Assembly (NCBI RefSeq): GCF_023544465.1
Contig: NZ_JALPVL010000013.1
Coordinates: 302,020-366,019, forward strand
Length of the DNA: 64,000 bases
DNA from: Paractinoplanes maris
GTDB taxonomy: Bacteria > Actinomycetota > Actinomycetes > Mycobacteriales > Micromonosporaceae
Reading direction: 5' to 3'
Below, in pieces: positions 42,689 through 51,115 of the stretch (position 1 is its first letter; each line of letters starts with the position of its first letter). Both the position numbers and the translations under genes were made by a program. The notes under the pieces were generated by a model. It was given only the letters and a program-made list of their open reading frames with translations. It had not been told where the DNA came from and did not search any database.

Positions 42689-43333
42689 TCAGCGATGGGC
42701 TACGCCGGCTATCTGGGTGTTGAACGTGATGAATGGGCTGTGCAGGCGGTAGGGCTCGAGGTCGACGCGGGCGAAGCCGGCGGTGTGCAGCAATGTGGAC
42801 AGGTCGCGTTCGCACGAGCAGCCCTCGAAGGTCCAGGCCCAGGGGCGGCGCAGGGCTCGCTGGAGTGAGCGGGTGACGGTGCCGGGTGGGGCGGCGACGT
42901 GTTCGACGAAGCGGAACGTGCCGCCGGGGCGCAGGATGCGGCGGACCTCGGCCAGGACCGCGACCGGGTCGGTCACCGTGCAGAGCACCAGCGACGAGAT
43001 CACCGTGTCGGCGCTCCGGTCGGGGAGCCCGGTGTGCTCGGCGATGCTGTCGCGCAGATCCAGGTCGACGCCGCGGCGTTCGGCGGCGGTGCGCAGGCGG
43101 TGGTGCATGGGGTGGTTGGGTTCGATGGCGACGAGCGTCGACCCGGGCTGCAGGTAACGGAGGTTCGCCCCCACGCCCGAGCCGAGCTCGACGACCGTCC
43201 CGGGGAGTCCGGCGAACACGCGTCGCTTGTGGTGGCGCACGTTCCACTCGATGTATGGGCCCAGCAGGCTGAAGAAGGCGGCGTTGAAGGGGCCACGGCC
43301 CCGGTGCACCTCGAAGGCGGTCGCGGATGACAT
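42689..43333 (-). CDS. Class I SAM-dependent methyltransferase
   Basis: This protein has 214 aa. The SAM motif is GTVVELGSGVGANLRYLQPG, followed by VAIEPNHPMHHRLR, DTVISSLVLCTVTDPVAVLA and RRILRPGGTFRFVEHVAAPP. The arrangement is that of METTL7/thiol- or phospholipid-type methyltransferases. The acceptor is unknown. It is a single gene, 43 bp from the LuxR-type gene upstream on the same strand. Confidence 0.87.
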   Translation of the reverse strand: MSSATAFEVHRGRGPFNAAFFSLLGPYIEWNVRHHKRRVFAGLPGTVVELGSGVGANLRYLQPGSTLVAIEPNHPMHHRLRTAAERRGVDLDLRDSIAEHTGLPDRSADTVISSLVLCTVTDPVAVLAEVRRILRPGGTFRFVEHVAAPPGTVTRSLQRALRRPWAWTFEGCSCERDLSTLLHTAGFARVDLEPYRLHSPFITFNTQIAGVAHR

Positions 43334-43376
43334 GACCTCAGTGTTCGCCGGTGCGGCGGGCCGGTCAGGCGTGGAA

Positions 43377-44387
43377 CTACCCCACTTGGGCGCTGAACCA
43401 GGCGGCGATCTGGGCCCGGGATCGGAACCCGAGACGCAGCCGGATCCGTTCGACGTGGCCCTCGGCCGAGCGCTCGTCGATGTTCAGACGGGCCGCGATC
43501 TCGCGATTTGTGCACCCCTGGCTCACCAGGGCGGCCACCTCGCGCTGCCGGGGCGTCAGCGCGTCGGCGCGTCGGCGCGGGACCGGCAGGCCGAGGAAGC
43601 GACGGATCACCCGCACCAGCTCGTCCCGATCACCCGCGTACGGGAGATGGGAGCGACCGGGCAGCAGCGCCAGACTCGCCTCGCCGATGCCGTCGGCCAG
43701 GGCCCGGGCCTGCGCCACCGGTGCCGCGCGGTCGCCGGTGCGGTGCACCACCAGCGTCGGCGCCCGCACGTCGCCGAGGCGGTCGCCGACGTCGAGCTCG
43801 TAGCTCAGCGCCAGCAACGCCCGCGCGGTCGCGGCACTGGAGCAGGCCCGCTGGTAACGGGCGAGCACGGCCCGCGTCGAGCGGCCGGCGTCGGGCGCGA
43901 AGATGTCGGTCAGCACGTCGGAGCCCAGGCCCCAGTGCGACTCGATCAGCCCGAGGACACTCTCGCGGACGGCCGGTGGCGACAGCTCGCGGCCGCGCAC
44001 CCAGCCGCCGCAGAGCACCAGCCGCCGTACCGTCTCGGGATGGGTCGCGGCCCAGGCCACCGCCACCGGCGCCCCCATCGACGTGCCCATCAGGTCGAAC
44101 GGCTCGCCCACGGTCGCCGCCACCGCTTCGAGTTGCTCGAGCTCGAAGGCCAGCGACGCCGGGCGATCGGTGGCCGGTGACAACCCGCAGCCCGCGCGGT
44201 CGTAGCGCACGAGCCGGATGCCCTGGGCCAGTGCCTCGTAGAGCGCCCGCTCGGCCGGCAGCTCCCACCCCAGCTCCAGGTGGGTGAGCCAGCCCATGAC
44301 GTAGACGAGCGGCCGCCCGGCACCGGCGACGGCGTACGCCACCACAGTGCCGTCGGCCAGTTCCACCCGATCGAGCTGCTGCCGCAC
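43377..44387 (-). CDS. Alpha/beta hydrolase fused to a LuxR-type HTH
   Basis: This protein has 336 aa. I start it at GTG 44387 (MRQQLDRVELADGTVVAYAV), 14 bp after the preceding stop; the longer frame overlaps another gene. Residues about 1-255 form an alpha/beta hydrolase with nucleophile elbow LMGTSMGAPVAVAWAATHP and catalytic His in LLPGRSHLPYAGD. Residues about 270-336 form a LuxR/NarL HTH: ALTPRQREVAALVSQGCTNR, EIAARLNIDERSAEGHVERI. The hydrolase part is probably the sensor. The fusion is known in actinobacteria. Confidence 0.87.
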   Translation of the reverse strand: MRQQLDRVELADGTVVAYAVAGAGRPLVYVMGWLTHLELGWELPAERALYEALAQGIRLVRYDRAGCGLSPATDRPASLAFELEQLEAVAATVGEPFDLMGTSMGAPVAVAWAATHPETVRRLVLCGGWVRGRELSPPAVRESVLGLIESHWGLGSDVLTDIFAPDAGRSTRAVLARYQRACSSAATARALLALSYELDVGDRLGDVRAPTLVVHRTGDRAAPVAQARALADGIGEASLALLPGRSHLPYAGDRDELVRVIRRFLGLPVPRRRADALTPRQREVAALVSQGCTNREIAARLNIDERSAEGHVERIRLRLGFRSRAQIAAWFSAQVG

Positions 44388-44401
44388 CAGGCGATTGTCG
44401 C

Positions 44402-44872
44402 TCAGAGGCCGCGACCCGGCCGGTCCGAGACCGGCCACACGTACGGGAGATCGTCCGGCACCTCCGGCCCGAACAGCGGTCGGTAGAGCTCGGGATCCTT
44501 GCGCAGCAGGGCCGACTGGTGACTGCGGTGCACGTCCTCGTCGCCCAGCCAGGGCGGCAGCTCGCCGGCTTGGGCGAGCACTTCCTGCGTACGGATCTCC
44601 GGCCCCCGCCCCCAGTCGGCCAGCAACGTCGCCACGGTCGTGTCGGCCCGGCCGGTCGCGGTCCACACAGCCGCGACGTCGAGGCCGTAGCGGATCAGCC
44701 CCTCCTCGTAACCGCGCCACATCTTCACCGCCGGGTGGTGCCGCCACCCGTAGCCCGGCGTGATCAGCCCCCGCAGCACCTGCACCGTCTCGACCCGCTG
44801 CTTGCCGAGCCGCTTCTGGTCGAGCACCTTGGCCGAGGCCAGGAAGTCCGGGTAGGGAAGAAACGTCTGCAC
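44402..44872 (-). CDS. MSMEG_6728 family protein, pyrimidine dimer glycosylase-like
   Basis: This protein has 156 aa from the GTG at 44872 (MQTFLPYPDFLASAKVLDQK), the family's usual start; a GTG one codon upstream is possible. Conserved blocks are KRLGKQRVETVQVLRGL, GYGWRHHPAVKMWRGYEEGL, and VHRSHQSALLRKDPELYRP. The family is distantly related to T4 endonuclease V-type pyrimidine dimer DNA glycosylases, so a DNA-repair role is possible. The stop of the metalloprotease-like gene is 31 bp upstream on the same strand. Confidence 0.85.
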   Translation of the reverse strand: MQTFLPYPDFLASAKVLDQKRLGKQRVETVQVLRGLITPGYGWRHHPAVKMWRGYEEGLIRYGLDVAAVWTATGRADTTVATLLADWGRGPEIRTQEVLAQAGELPPWLGDEDVHRSHQSALLRKDPELYRPLFGPEVPDDLPYVWPVSDRPGRGL

Positions 44873-44903
44873 CACCCCGACGGTACTGTCCCCGCCTCGC
44901 CCG

Positions 44904-46175
44904 TCACCCGAAGAGCTGAAGCAGGGCGCCCCCGGCCGCGGCGTCCCGGGCCGCCCGGGCCCCCTGATCGGCCAGGTCGAGCCCGCGGGGCCCCTGGGGT
45001 CGCATGGCCAGCACCTCGGCCACCGCCCGCGACTGCACCTGGCGGGTGTCGAAGGACCGGGGATCCCGCAGGAACGACAGCGCGGCCGCGGCCAGGATCG
45101 GCCGGGCGTCGTGCAGGTCGCTGCTCATCCCGGCCGTCAGCCGGTCGGCGCCGGTCGCCACCCGCGCGGTGTCGGCGTGGGTCAGCAGCCCGGTCAGCGT
45201 CTTGCCGCCCAACCCGCGGTATCCGCCGGTGACCAGCGCGGTCGCCACCGCCGCGGCCTCCTCGCCGGCGCGCACGTCGTCGCCCGGAAGCCCGGCCGGG
45301 TCGCTGGCGGGCAGGTCGTCCGGGAACCCGGCCGGTAGGTCGTCGTCCGGAAGCCCGGCCGCGCGCACGGCCGCCCGGCACACTGCGACCCGGGTCGACG
45401 GCGGCGGATACCTCTCCCCGCCCGCGCCGTCGGCCGGCGTGGTGGCCAGCGCGTCGGCCAGCACCCGGGCGTACGCCGATCCGCAGGCCAGGCTCCCGGC
45501 CACGTCGGCGAACACCTCGCCCAGCCACGGCGCCCAGACCGGCACCCGCGCCGCGTCGAGGCCGGCGCCGGCGAGCCGCTGCTCCAGCTCACCGGTGAGC
45601 TCGCAGTCGTCCTCGAGGTGATGGCCGACCTCGTGCGCCACCAGCAGCACGCCGGGCAGGTGCCCGGCGAGATACCAGGGCACACCGATCACCGGGAACG
45701 GCAGCGCCGCCGCCGCTTTCGCCCCCGAACCGGTGCGGATGTCGCGCGGCAGCAGGGTGCGATAGCTGCTGCCGCGGGCCGCCGCGAACGGGACGATCCC
45801 GCGGTCCAGGAAGACCAGTGGCGGTTCCTTGAGCTGCTCACCGCGCCGGCCCGCGGCCTGCACAGCCGGGCGGTAGAGGGCCCAGGCCAGCTCGTCGGCG
45901 GCGTCGAGGAACGGCCGCACCGGTTCGACCAGACGCAGCAGGATCTTGGCGCGGAAGAAGTCACCGACGTGGAACAGGTCGAGCACCCGTTCGTACGGGT
46001 CGGACAGCCCGGCGACACCGTCGAGGCCCGCGTCGAGCAGGCCCGCGACCGCCCTGATCTGCGTGGTGTGCTTCTCCAAAGCCTTGGTGCTCGTCTGCGA
46101 CCGCCAGTACGCCCACTCGGCGCGCAGGCTACCGGTGGCGTGCTGGATCTCGGCCGCCCGCCGGGCGTCGGTCAT
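44904..46175 (-). CDS. Putative zinc metalloprotease with HEVGHH motif, last gene of the CHAT operon
   Basis: This protein has 423 aa. The N-terminal half is helical. The catalytic-type motif is VLLVAHEVGHHLEDD (His181, Glu182, His185), followed by WLGEVFADVAGSLA, where Glu220 could be the third zinc ligand, so it resembles gluzincin-type HExxH peptidases. No signal peptide or membrane segment is seen, so it should be cytoplasmic. A Pro/Asp-rich low-complexity stretch (PDDDLPAGFPDDLPASDPAG) interrupts the C-terminal half. It starts in an ATGA overlap with the 1647-aa gene. Family unknown; protease function is inferred from the motif. Confidence 0.72.
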   Translation of the reverse strand: MTDARRAAEIQHATGSLRAEWAYWRSQTSTKALEKHTTQIRAVAGLLDAGLDGVAGLSDPYERVLDLFHVGDFFRAKILLRLVEPVRPFLDAADELAWALYRPAVQAAGRRGEQLKEPPLVFLDRGIVPFAAARGSSYRTLLPRDIRTGSGAKAAAALPFPVIGVPWYLAGHLPGVLLVAHEVGHHLEDDCELTGELEQRLAGAGLDAARVPVWAPWLGEVFADVAGSLACGSAYARVLADALATTPADGAGGERYPPPSTRVAVCRAAVRAAGLPDDDLPAGFPDDLPASDPAGLPGDDVRAGEEAAAVATALVTGGYRGLGGKTLTGLLTHADTARVATGADRLTAGMSSDLHDARPILAAAALSFLRDPRSFDTRQVQSRAVAEVLAMRPQGPRGLDLADQGARAARDAAAGGALLQLFG

Positions 46176-49100
46176 GGGACCGGGAACCAGGTGTTGCGGA
46201 CCGCGGAGGGGGCGGCGAAGATCGCGGTGGCCCGGCCGGCCAGCGAGTCGGCGTCCCGTCCCCAGTCCGGGCTTGCGGTCTCCGGACCCCACTCCTCCGG
46301 CGGGCGGCGGAGGCTGCGCGCCACCTCGCTCAGCGGCTGCCCCTCGGCGAGGCCGCGGGCGATCGCCTGGACGTACTCGCCGCCGGCCCGCATCGCCCCG
46401 GTCGCGATCACCACCGGCGCCACCCCCTCGGCGAAGACCGTGGCCGCGAAAAGGTTCCGCAGGGTCAGTTGCCACGGCACGTCATAGGGCGAGCCCGGGT
46501 ACGGCGGATCCAGCACCACGACCGGCTCGGTGCCCGGCCGGAAGTCGCGCAGCCACCGCACCAGGTCGTGCGGGTCCAGATCGGATCCTCGCTCCTTGGC
46601 CGCCCAGCGGCGCTCGTTGTCGGCGGTGGCCGAGAAGTCGAAGAACGGCCGGATATCGCGGTAGTCGAGCCGGGCGCTCACGTGCAGCAGAGTCAGCTCG
46701 GAGCCCGGCGTGAGCTGGCGCAGGTCCTGCACCACGCGGCAGCGCAGGCCGCACCGGGCGTAGTGGTCCATCACGTCGTAGCCGAAGTCGTCGTGCGAGC
46801 TGATCTCGTGCCGGGAGGCGCCGTCCGGTCGCAGGATGACGACGACGGGCTTGGGGCGCGGCGCGGTCCGCCGGTCCAGGGCGGCGCTGAGGAGGTGGAG
46901 GTGCTGGTCGTCCACGCGGGCGCCGGCCCCGATGGCGGCCAGCGCGGCCGCGGTGTGCGGCCCCATCACCCCGTCGATCTCGATGTCGGCGCCGTGCGCG
47001 ACCAGACCGCGTTGCAGCCACTTCAGATCGAGCCGGTGCTCGGGCCCCGGCATGCCGCGGAACGCGTCCGCACGCCAGTGCGGTTGCCGGTCGTGGTGCT
47101 GGTCCGGCGGCAGCAGGGCCAGTTCCCACGGCAGGGCGTGCAGGCCTGGGTCGTCGCTCTCCAGCCGGACGGGACCCGGGCCGGCCCACCCGTCCGCGAT
47201 CACCCGGCCCAGCGCGCGGGCCAGGCCGGCCCAGTCCTGAACCAGCTGATACTGCAGGTCGATGAGATTTTCTGGTACGCCGCCGGGCCGGTGCAGCCCG
47301 AGGGCCGGGCTGCCCTCGGCCAGGCTGATCTCGGCGTACGACCCGGGGGCCCGGGTCAGCCCCAGCCGCAGGCTCAGATCGTCGGCCACCGCCACCAGCG
47401 AGGGGTTGCCGGTCAGCTGGCCGGCCGACCGGTTGACCTCGGCGACCCACCGGGACGGCCGGGTGATCCCGCCGCACAGCCGGTGGGCCTCCTCGAGCAG
47501 GCTGGGGCGCTCGGCCGGATCCCGCTCCGTGGCCAGCAGCATCAGGCTCGCCGCTCGCAGCAGCACCTGGTCGCCGCCGGGAAGCGGCACCGGCACCTGG
47601 CCGATCGTCCCGAGCCGGTCCATCGCCTGCAACCCACGCCAGTGCGCGAGGGGATCGTCGACCCTGGTCAGCCGGCGCCACGCCGGGACCCCGAGGCGCC
47701 GTGCCGGTCCGAGGCGTCCGGACAGCCGCTGCCACTCGGCTCGAAGCTGATCGGCCAGGGCGTCGTCGTCGGGCTGGAGGCGCTCGTCGATCCCGGACAG
47801 CAGGGGGTCGAGGCGGGTCACGTCCTGATCGGGTGGCCAGACGTGCCGCGCGCGAGCCAGTTCGGACAGGACGCCGAGCCGGGCCCGGGGCGGTTCGATC
47901 CGCTCCAGCGCGCCGGCCAGAGCGGGGACGAGGTGCCGGGCGTCGTGCCAGGACCAGGCGAGCCGGGCCGCGATCGAGGCGGCGACCTGGTGCGGTGGGC
48001 CGTCCAGGCTCACCGCGGGCGGCGTTTCGGCCAGGTCGAGCTCGACCGTCAGGTCGTCCCACAGTGCGGCGACACGGTCGCCGGCGGCCATCGGGGGCCG
48101 GCGCAGCCGGGCCGCGGCCTGGAGGTCACCGACGTCGCGCACGAGGAAGCGGAAGTAGATGTACGCACACTCGGGATGCCCCTCGGTGAACCCGACCTCG
48201 GACCACAGGCTGGCCGCGCGCAGCAGGTGCTTCTCGGCCTCGTCGAGCTCGAGAAGCTCTCCGAGGATCACCCCGCGCGCCTGGTGCAGCTGGGCCAGAT
48301 GGCCCAGGCCGACGGAGGTCTCGAGCCCGGCCGCGACCTCGGCCGCGGTGTCGAGGACGGACAAGGCTCGCCGGCTCCGGCCGAGCAGCGAGCAAGCCCG
48401 GGCTTCGACCAGGGCCCGGCGTACGGTCCCGGCGGCGTCGGAGGACCGCAGGCCGGCCAGCACGTCGAGCGCGGCGCTGGGGCGGAACATCGTGATCAGC
48501 AGCTCCGCCTCGCGAAGCTTGGCGGTCTCACTGCGGGTGTGCCGCGCCCACCGCAGGGCCGTCGTGAGGTCACCGGTCGTCTCGGCGAGCCGGGACAGCG
48601 ACAGGGCCAGCGGCTCGGCCTGATCGGGCCGGTGGCTCGGCACCACCAGGTCGAGCGCGTCCTGATAGGCGCGCACCGCCCGGACCCAGTCGTCACCCGG
48701 CCGGTGGTTGGCGAGCACGTCGCCGTAGACCCGCAGCAGGTCGATGTGGGAGTCGGCTGAGGCGGTGGGCAGCGCCCGGCGGACCAGCTCGGCCGCGCCC
48801 GCCGGATCGCCGTACGCGCACTGCACCGCCGCCACCATCGCGACCTCCAGGCCCCCGCGCGGCCCGGGCACCTGGCCGGCATCGCGGACGGCCCGCGCCC
48901 GGGCCAGCAGCGCCTCGGCCTCACTCCAGTGTGGATCGGAGGTCCGCTGGCCGCCGGCCCGGGCCCGCTCCACCGCCACGTAGGCCAGCCAGACCAGCGC
49001 CTGCAGGACGGTCACCCAGCGGACGGGCTGAGGGCCGTTTCCAGGCTTGCGCGGCACACCGTCCTCGTCGCGGTAGTCGTCGCCGAGCACCTCGCCGGCC

Positions 49101-51115
49101 AGGTCGGCCAGGCTGTCCAGATCGCCGTTCTCCCGCAGCCGCAGGAGATGCCGTCGCCAGAACTCGGTCGCGTTCGGATCGCCCAGCTGGACCCGGTGGT
49201 AGAAGGACTCCCGCAGATAGGGGGCCGGCGCCTCCGGGTGCGCCGCGGCCAGCTCGTCGAAGCGATCCCGGAACGCCAGGTGCAGCTGCCGGGCCACCTT
49301 CCGCGGCGCGATGAGCTCGCGCATCGGCACCCGCACCTTCTGATGGAACACGACCGTGCGGCCGTCGCGGGCCGGCTCGGACACCCACGACCGGTGCGCC
49401 GCGTAGGTGAGCAGATGGTCCCAGGCCTCGTTGAGGCGCTCCTTGTCGCGCGGTGTGCCGAACGGGAAGATGTCGTCCTCGCCGATCCGGTGATGCTCGT
49501 CGGTGCGGGGGTCGTCCTGGTCGCTGGGCCCCTCCCGGCCGCTGACCAGGTAGGGCCACATCACCTCGATGACGTCGTTGTAGTGCAACCGGCGGGGCAC
49601 CACGCCGTACCGCACGAGCCACCGCACGTCCCCGTCCCGGATCCGCCGGATGACCCGGTCGATGAGCAGGCGCAGGGCCGGGTCGTGGAAGCGCAGCAAC
49701 TCGTCCGGCTCGGTCCGCGGCTCCTCCTCGAGGATGTCGGCGAACATCGCGACCATGAACGGGTGCCCGCCGGTGCGGCGCTGCACCGGTCCGGCGTACC
49801 GCTCGGGGTCGGGCACCCGCCGGATCTCGCGCAGATAGCGCAGGGTCTGCTCCGCGGTGAAGTCGCCCAGCTCGACCGACTCGACCGACTCGAAGGTGGC
49901 CAGGGCCGGCCCCGCCCGCTCCCGCAGGTCGTACCGGCCGGCCAGGACGAGCCGCAGCCCGCGGCACGCGGTCACCAGCTCGGCCAGTTTCCGCAGCAGG
50001 GCGTCGGCGCCGTGGCCCAGCAGCACCTCTTCGAGAGTGTCGACCACCAGCAGCACCGGGCCGTCCCCGGCGGCCGCGTTGAAGCGCCGGACGAACACCT
50101 CGGTCACGGCCCGCTCGAGCCGGTCGACGCCCTGCGACTCCACGCTCTCGGCCGCGGTCCGGGCCAGCTCCGAGGTGGGTTGCTGCAACAGGTTCCGGTA
50201 CGACGAGAACCGGTCCAGCCGCTCGAACACCCGGCGGGCCCACCGGCGTTCCAACTGGTCGGCGATCTCGAGCAGGAGCAGCCACGGGTGGCGGGCGGCG
50301 GTGCCCGCGTCGATCAGGTCGAAGTCGACGCGCGCGCACGGCACGTCGAACTCGGCCGGTACGCATCGGCGGGCCACCAGCCACTGCAGCTGCACCGTCT
50401 TGCCGGTGCCGGTGGGCGCGAACACCTGCCACACCCGCGGGCCCTCGGCCGAGAGCAGCCGGTCGGCCCGCTCGCGCAGGCCGTCGGGCACCAGGAACTG
50501 GGCGGAGCGGCTGTAGCTCACCGCCCAGAACAGGCGGGCCCGCAGGTATCCGGCGGCGTCGAGGCGGCGGGCGGAGACGGCCGGACCGGCGTAGGTGACC
50601 CGATGCGGATCGTCCAGCACGTTGAGCAGGTCCTGGCCGCCGGCGAAGTCACGGACCCGGTCGGCGGCTCGGAACAATTCCTCGAAGAGGGCGAGCGCCG
50701 CGCCGGAGTCGGCCACCAGCAGGTGCCGCAGGTGCTCGTAGGGATCGCCGGCCTCGCTGTGCCAGGTGACCAGGTCGCGTTCGAGGGTGACCAGGGCCGG
50801 CGGGGCCCCCGGCTCCTGCCAGCCCTCCTGCCAGTCCAGCATCCACTCGGTGGCCTCGGCGCCGGGCACCCGCCACTGCTCCGGGCCCGCGCCGGCCGAC
50901 TGCACCAGGCCGCGGGCGATCAGGTCGCCCAGTGCGGGCGCGCCGGGGCCGCTGTGCCGGGAGAGCACCTGCTCGTACAGCTCGGGGCCGAAGACACCGG
51001 CGGCCGCGCAGACCCGCATGGCGCGCCGCCAGGGCTCGGGCAGTCGCAGACGCGCGATCTCCTCCAGGGAGCGACCGGCCTCCAGCAGGCGGCGGATCTC
51101 GGCGAAGTCGGTCAT
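46172..51115 (-). CDS. Giant STAND-like ATPase with helical repeats and degenerate CHAT-like C-terminus
   Basis: This protein has 1647 aa from the ATG at 51115 (MTDFAEIRRLLEAGRSLEEI), which overlaps the upstream stop. Residues 1-200 are helical. The ATPase has Walker A VFAPTGTGKTVQLQWL (Lys239) and Walker B PVLLVVDTLEEVLL (Asp359), with TGGHPFMVAMFADI as in STAND/AAA ATPases. About 550-1250 are TPR-like helical repeats. A peptidoglycan-binding-like stretch (LKWLQRGL, EIDGVMGPHTAAALAAI) lies near 1363-1395. The end (about 1250-1640) looks CHAT-like (ALPWELALLPPDQ; LTLLHVSARLDY), but the expected NAC(R/K) Cys is replaced by VVLDPPYPG. It may sense a trigger and regulate the active CHAT protease. 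Confidence 0.8.
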   Translation of the reverse strand: MTDFAEIRRLLEAGRSLEEIARLRLPEPWRRAMRVCAAAGVFGPELYEQVLSRHSGPGAPALGDLIARGLVQSAGAGPEQWRVPGAEATEWMLDWQEGWQEPGAPPALVTLERDLVTWHSEAGDPYEHLRHLLVADSGAALALFEELFRAADRVRDFAGGQDLLNVLDDPHRVTYAGPAVSARRLDAAGYLRARLFWAVSYSRSAQFLVPDGLRERADRLLSAEGPRVWQVFAPTGTGKTVQLQWLVARRCVPAEFDVPCARVDFDLIDAGTAARHPWLLLLEIADQLERRWARRVFERLDRFSSYRNLLQQPTSELARTAAESVESQGVDRLERAVTEVFVRRFNAAAGDGPVLLVVDTLEEVLLGHGADALLRKLAELVTACRGLRLVLAGRYDLRERAGPALATFESVESVELGDFTAEQTLRYLREIRRVPDPERYAGPVQRRTGGHPFMVAMFADILEEEPRTEPDELLRFHDPALRLLIDRVIRRIRDGDVRWLVRYGVVPRRLHYNDVIEVMWPYLVSGREGPSDQDDPRTDEHHRIGEDDIFPFGTPRDKERLNEAWDHLLTYAAHRSWVSEPARDGRTVVFHQKVRVPMRELIAPRKVARQLHLAFRDRFDELAAAHPEAPAPYLRESFYHRVQLGDPNATEFWRRHLLRLRENGDLDSLADLAGEVLGDDYRDEDGVPRKPGNGPQPVRWVTVLQALVWLAYVAVERARAGGQRTSDPHWSEAEALLARARAVRDAGQVPGPRGGLEVAMVAAVQCAYGDPAGAAELVRRALPTASADSHIDLLRVYGDVLANHRPGDDWVRAVRAYQDALDLVVPSHRPDQAEPLALSLSRLAETTGDLTTALRWARHTRSETAKLREAELLITMFRPSAALDVLAGLRSSDAAGTVRRALVEARACSLLGRSRRALSVLDTAAEVAAGLETSVGLGHLAQLHQARGVILGELLELDEAEKHLLRAASLWSEVGFTEGHPECAYIYFRFLVRDVGDLQAAARLRRPPMAAGDRVAALWDDLTVELDLAETPPAVSLDGPPHQVAASIAARLAWSWHDARHLVPALAGALERIEPPRARLGVLSELARARHVWPPDQDVTRLDPLLSGIDERLQPDDDALADQLRAEWQRLSGRLGPARRLGVPAWRRLTRVDDPLAHWRGLQAMDRLGTIGQVPVPLPGGDQVLLRAASLMLLATERDPAERPSLLEEAHRLCGGITRPSRWVAEVNRSAGQLTGNPSLVAVADDLSLRLGLTRAPGSYAEISLAEGSPALGLHRPGGVPENLIDLQYQLVQDWAGLARALGRVIADGWAGPGPVRLESDDPGLHALPWELALLPPDQHHDRQPHWRADAFRGMPGPEHRLDLKWLQRGLVAHGADIEIDGVMGPHTAAALAAIGAGARVDDQHLHLLSAALDRRTAPRPKPVVVILRPDGASRHEISSHDDFGYDVMDHYARCGLRCRVVQDLRQLTPGSELTLLHVSARLDYRDIRPFFDFSATADNERRWAAKERGSDLDPHDLVRWLRDFRPGTEPVVVLDPPYPGSPYDVPWQLTLRNLFAATVFAEGVAPVVIATGAMRAGGEYVQAIARGLAEGQPLSEVARSLRRPPEEWGPETASPDWGRDADSLAGRATAIFAAPSAVRNTWFPVP

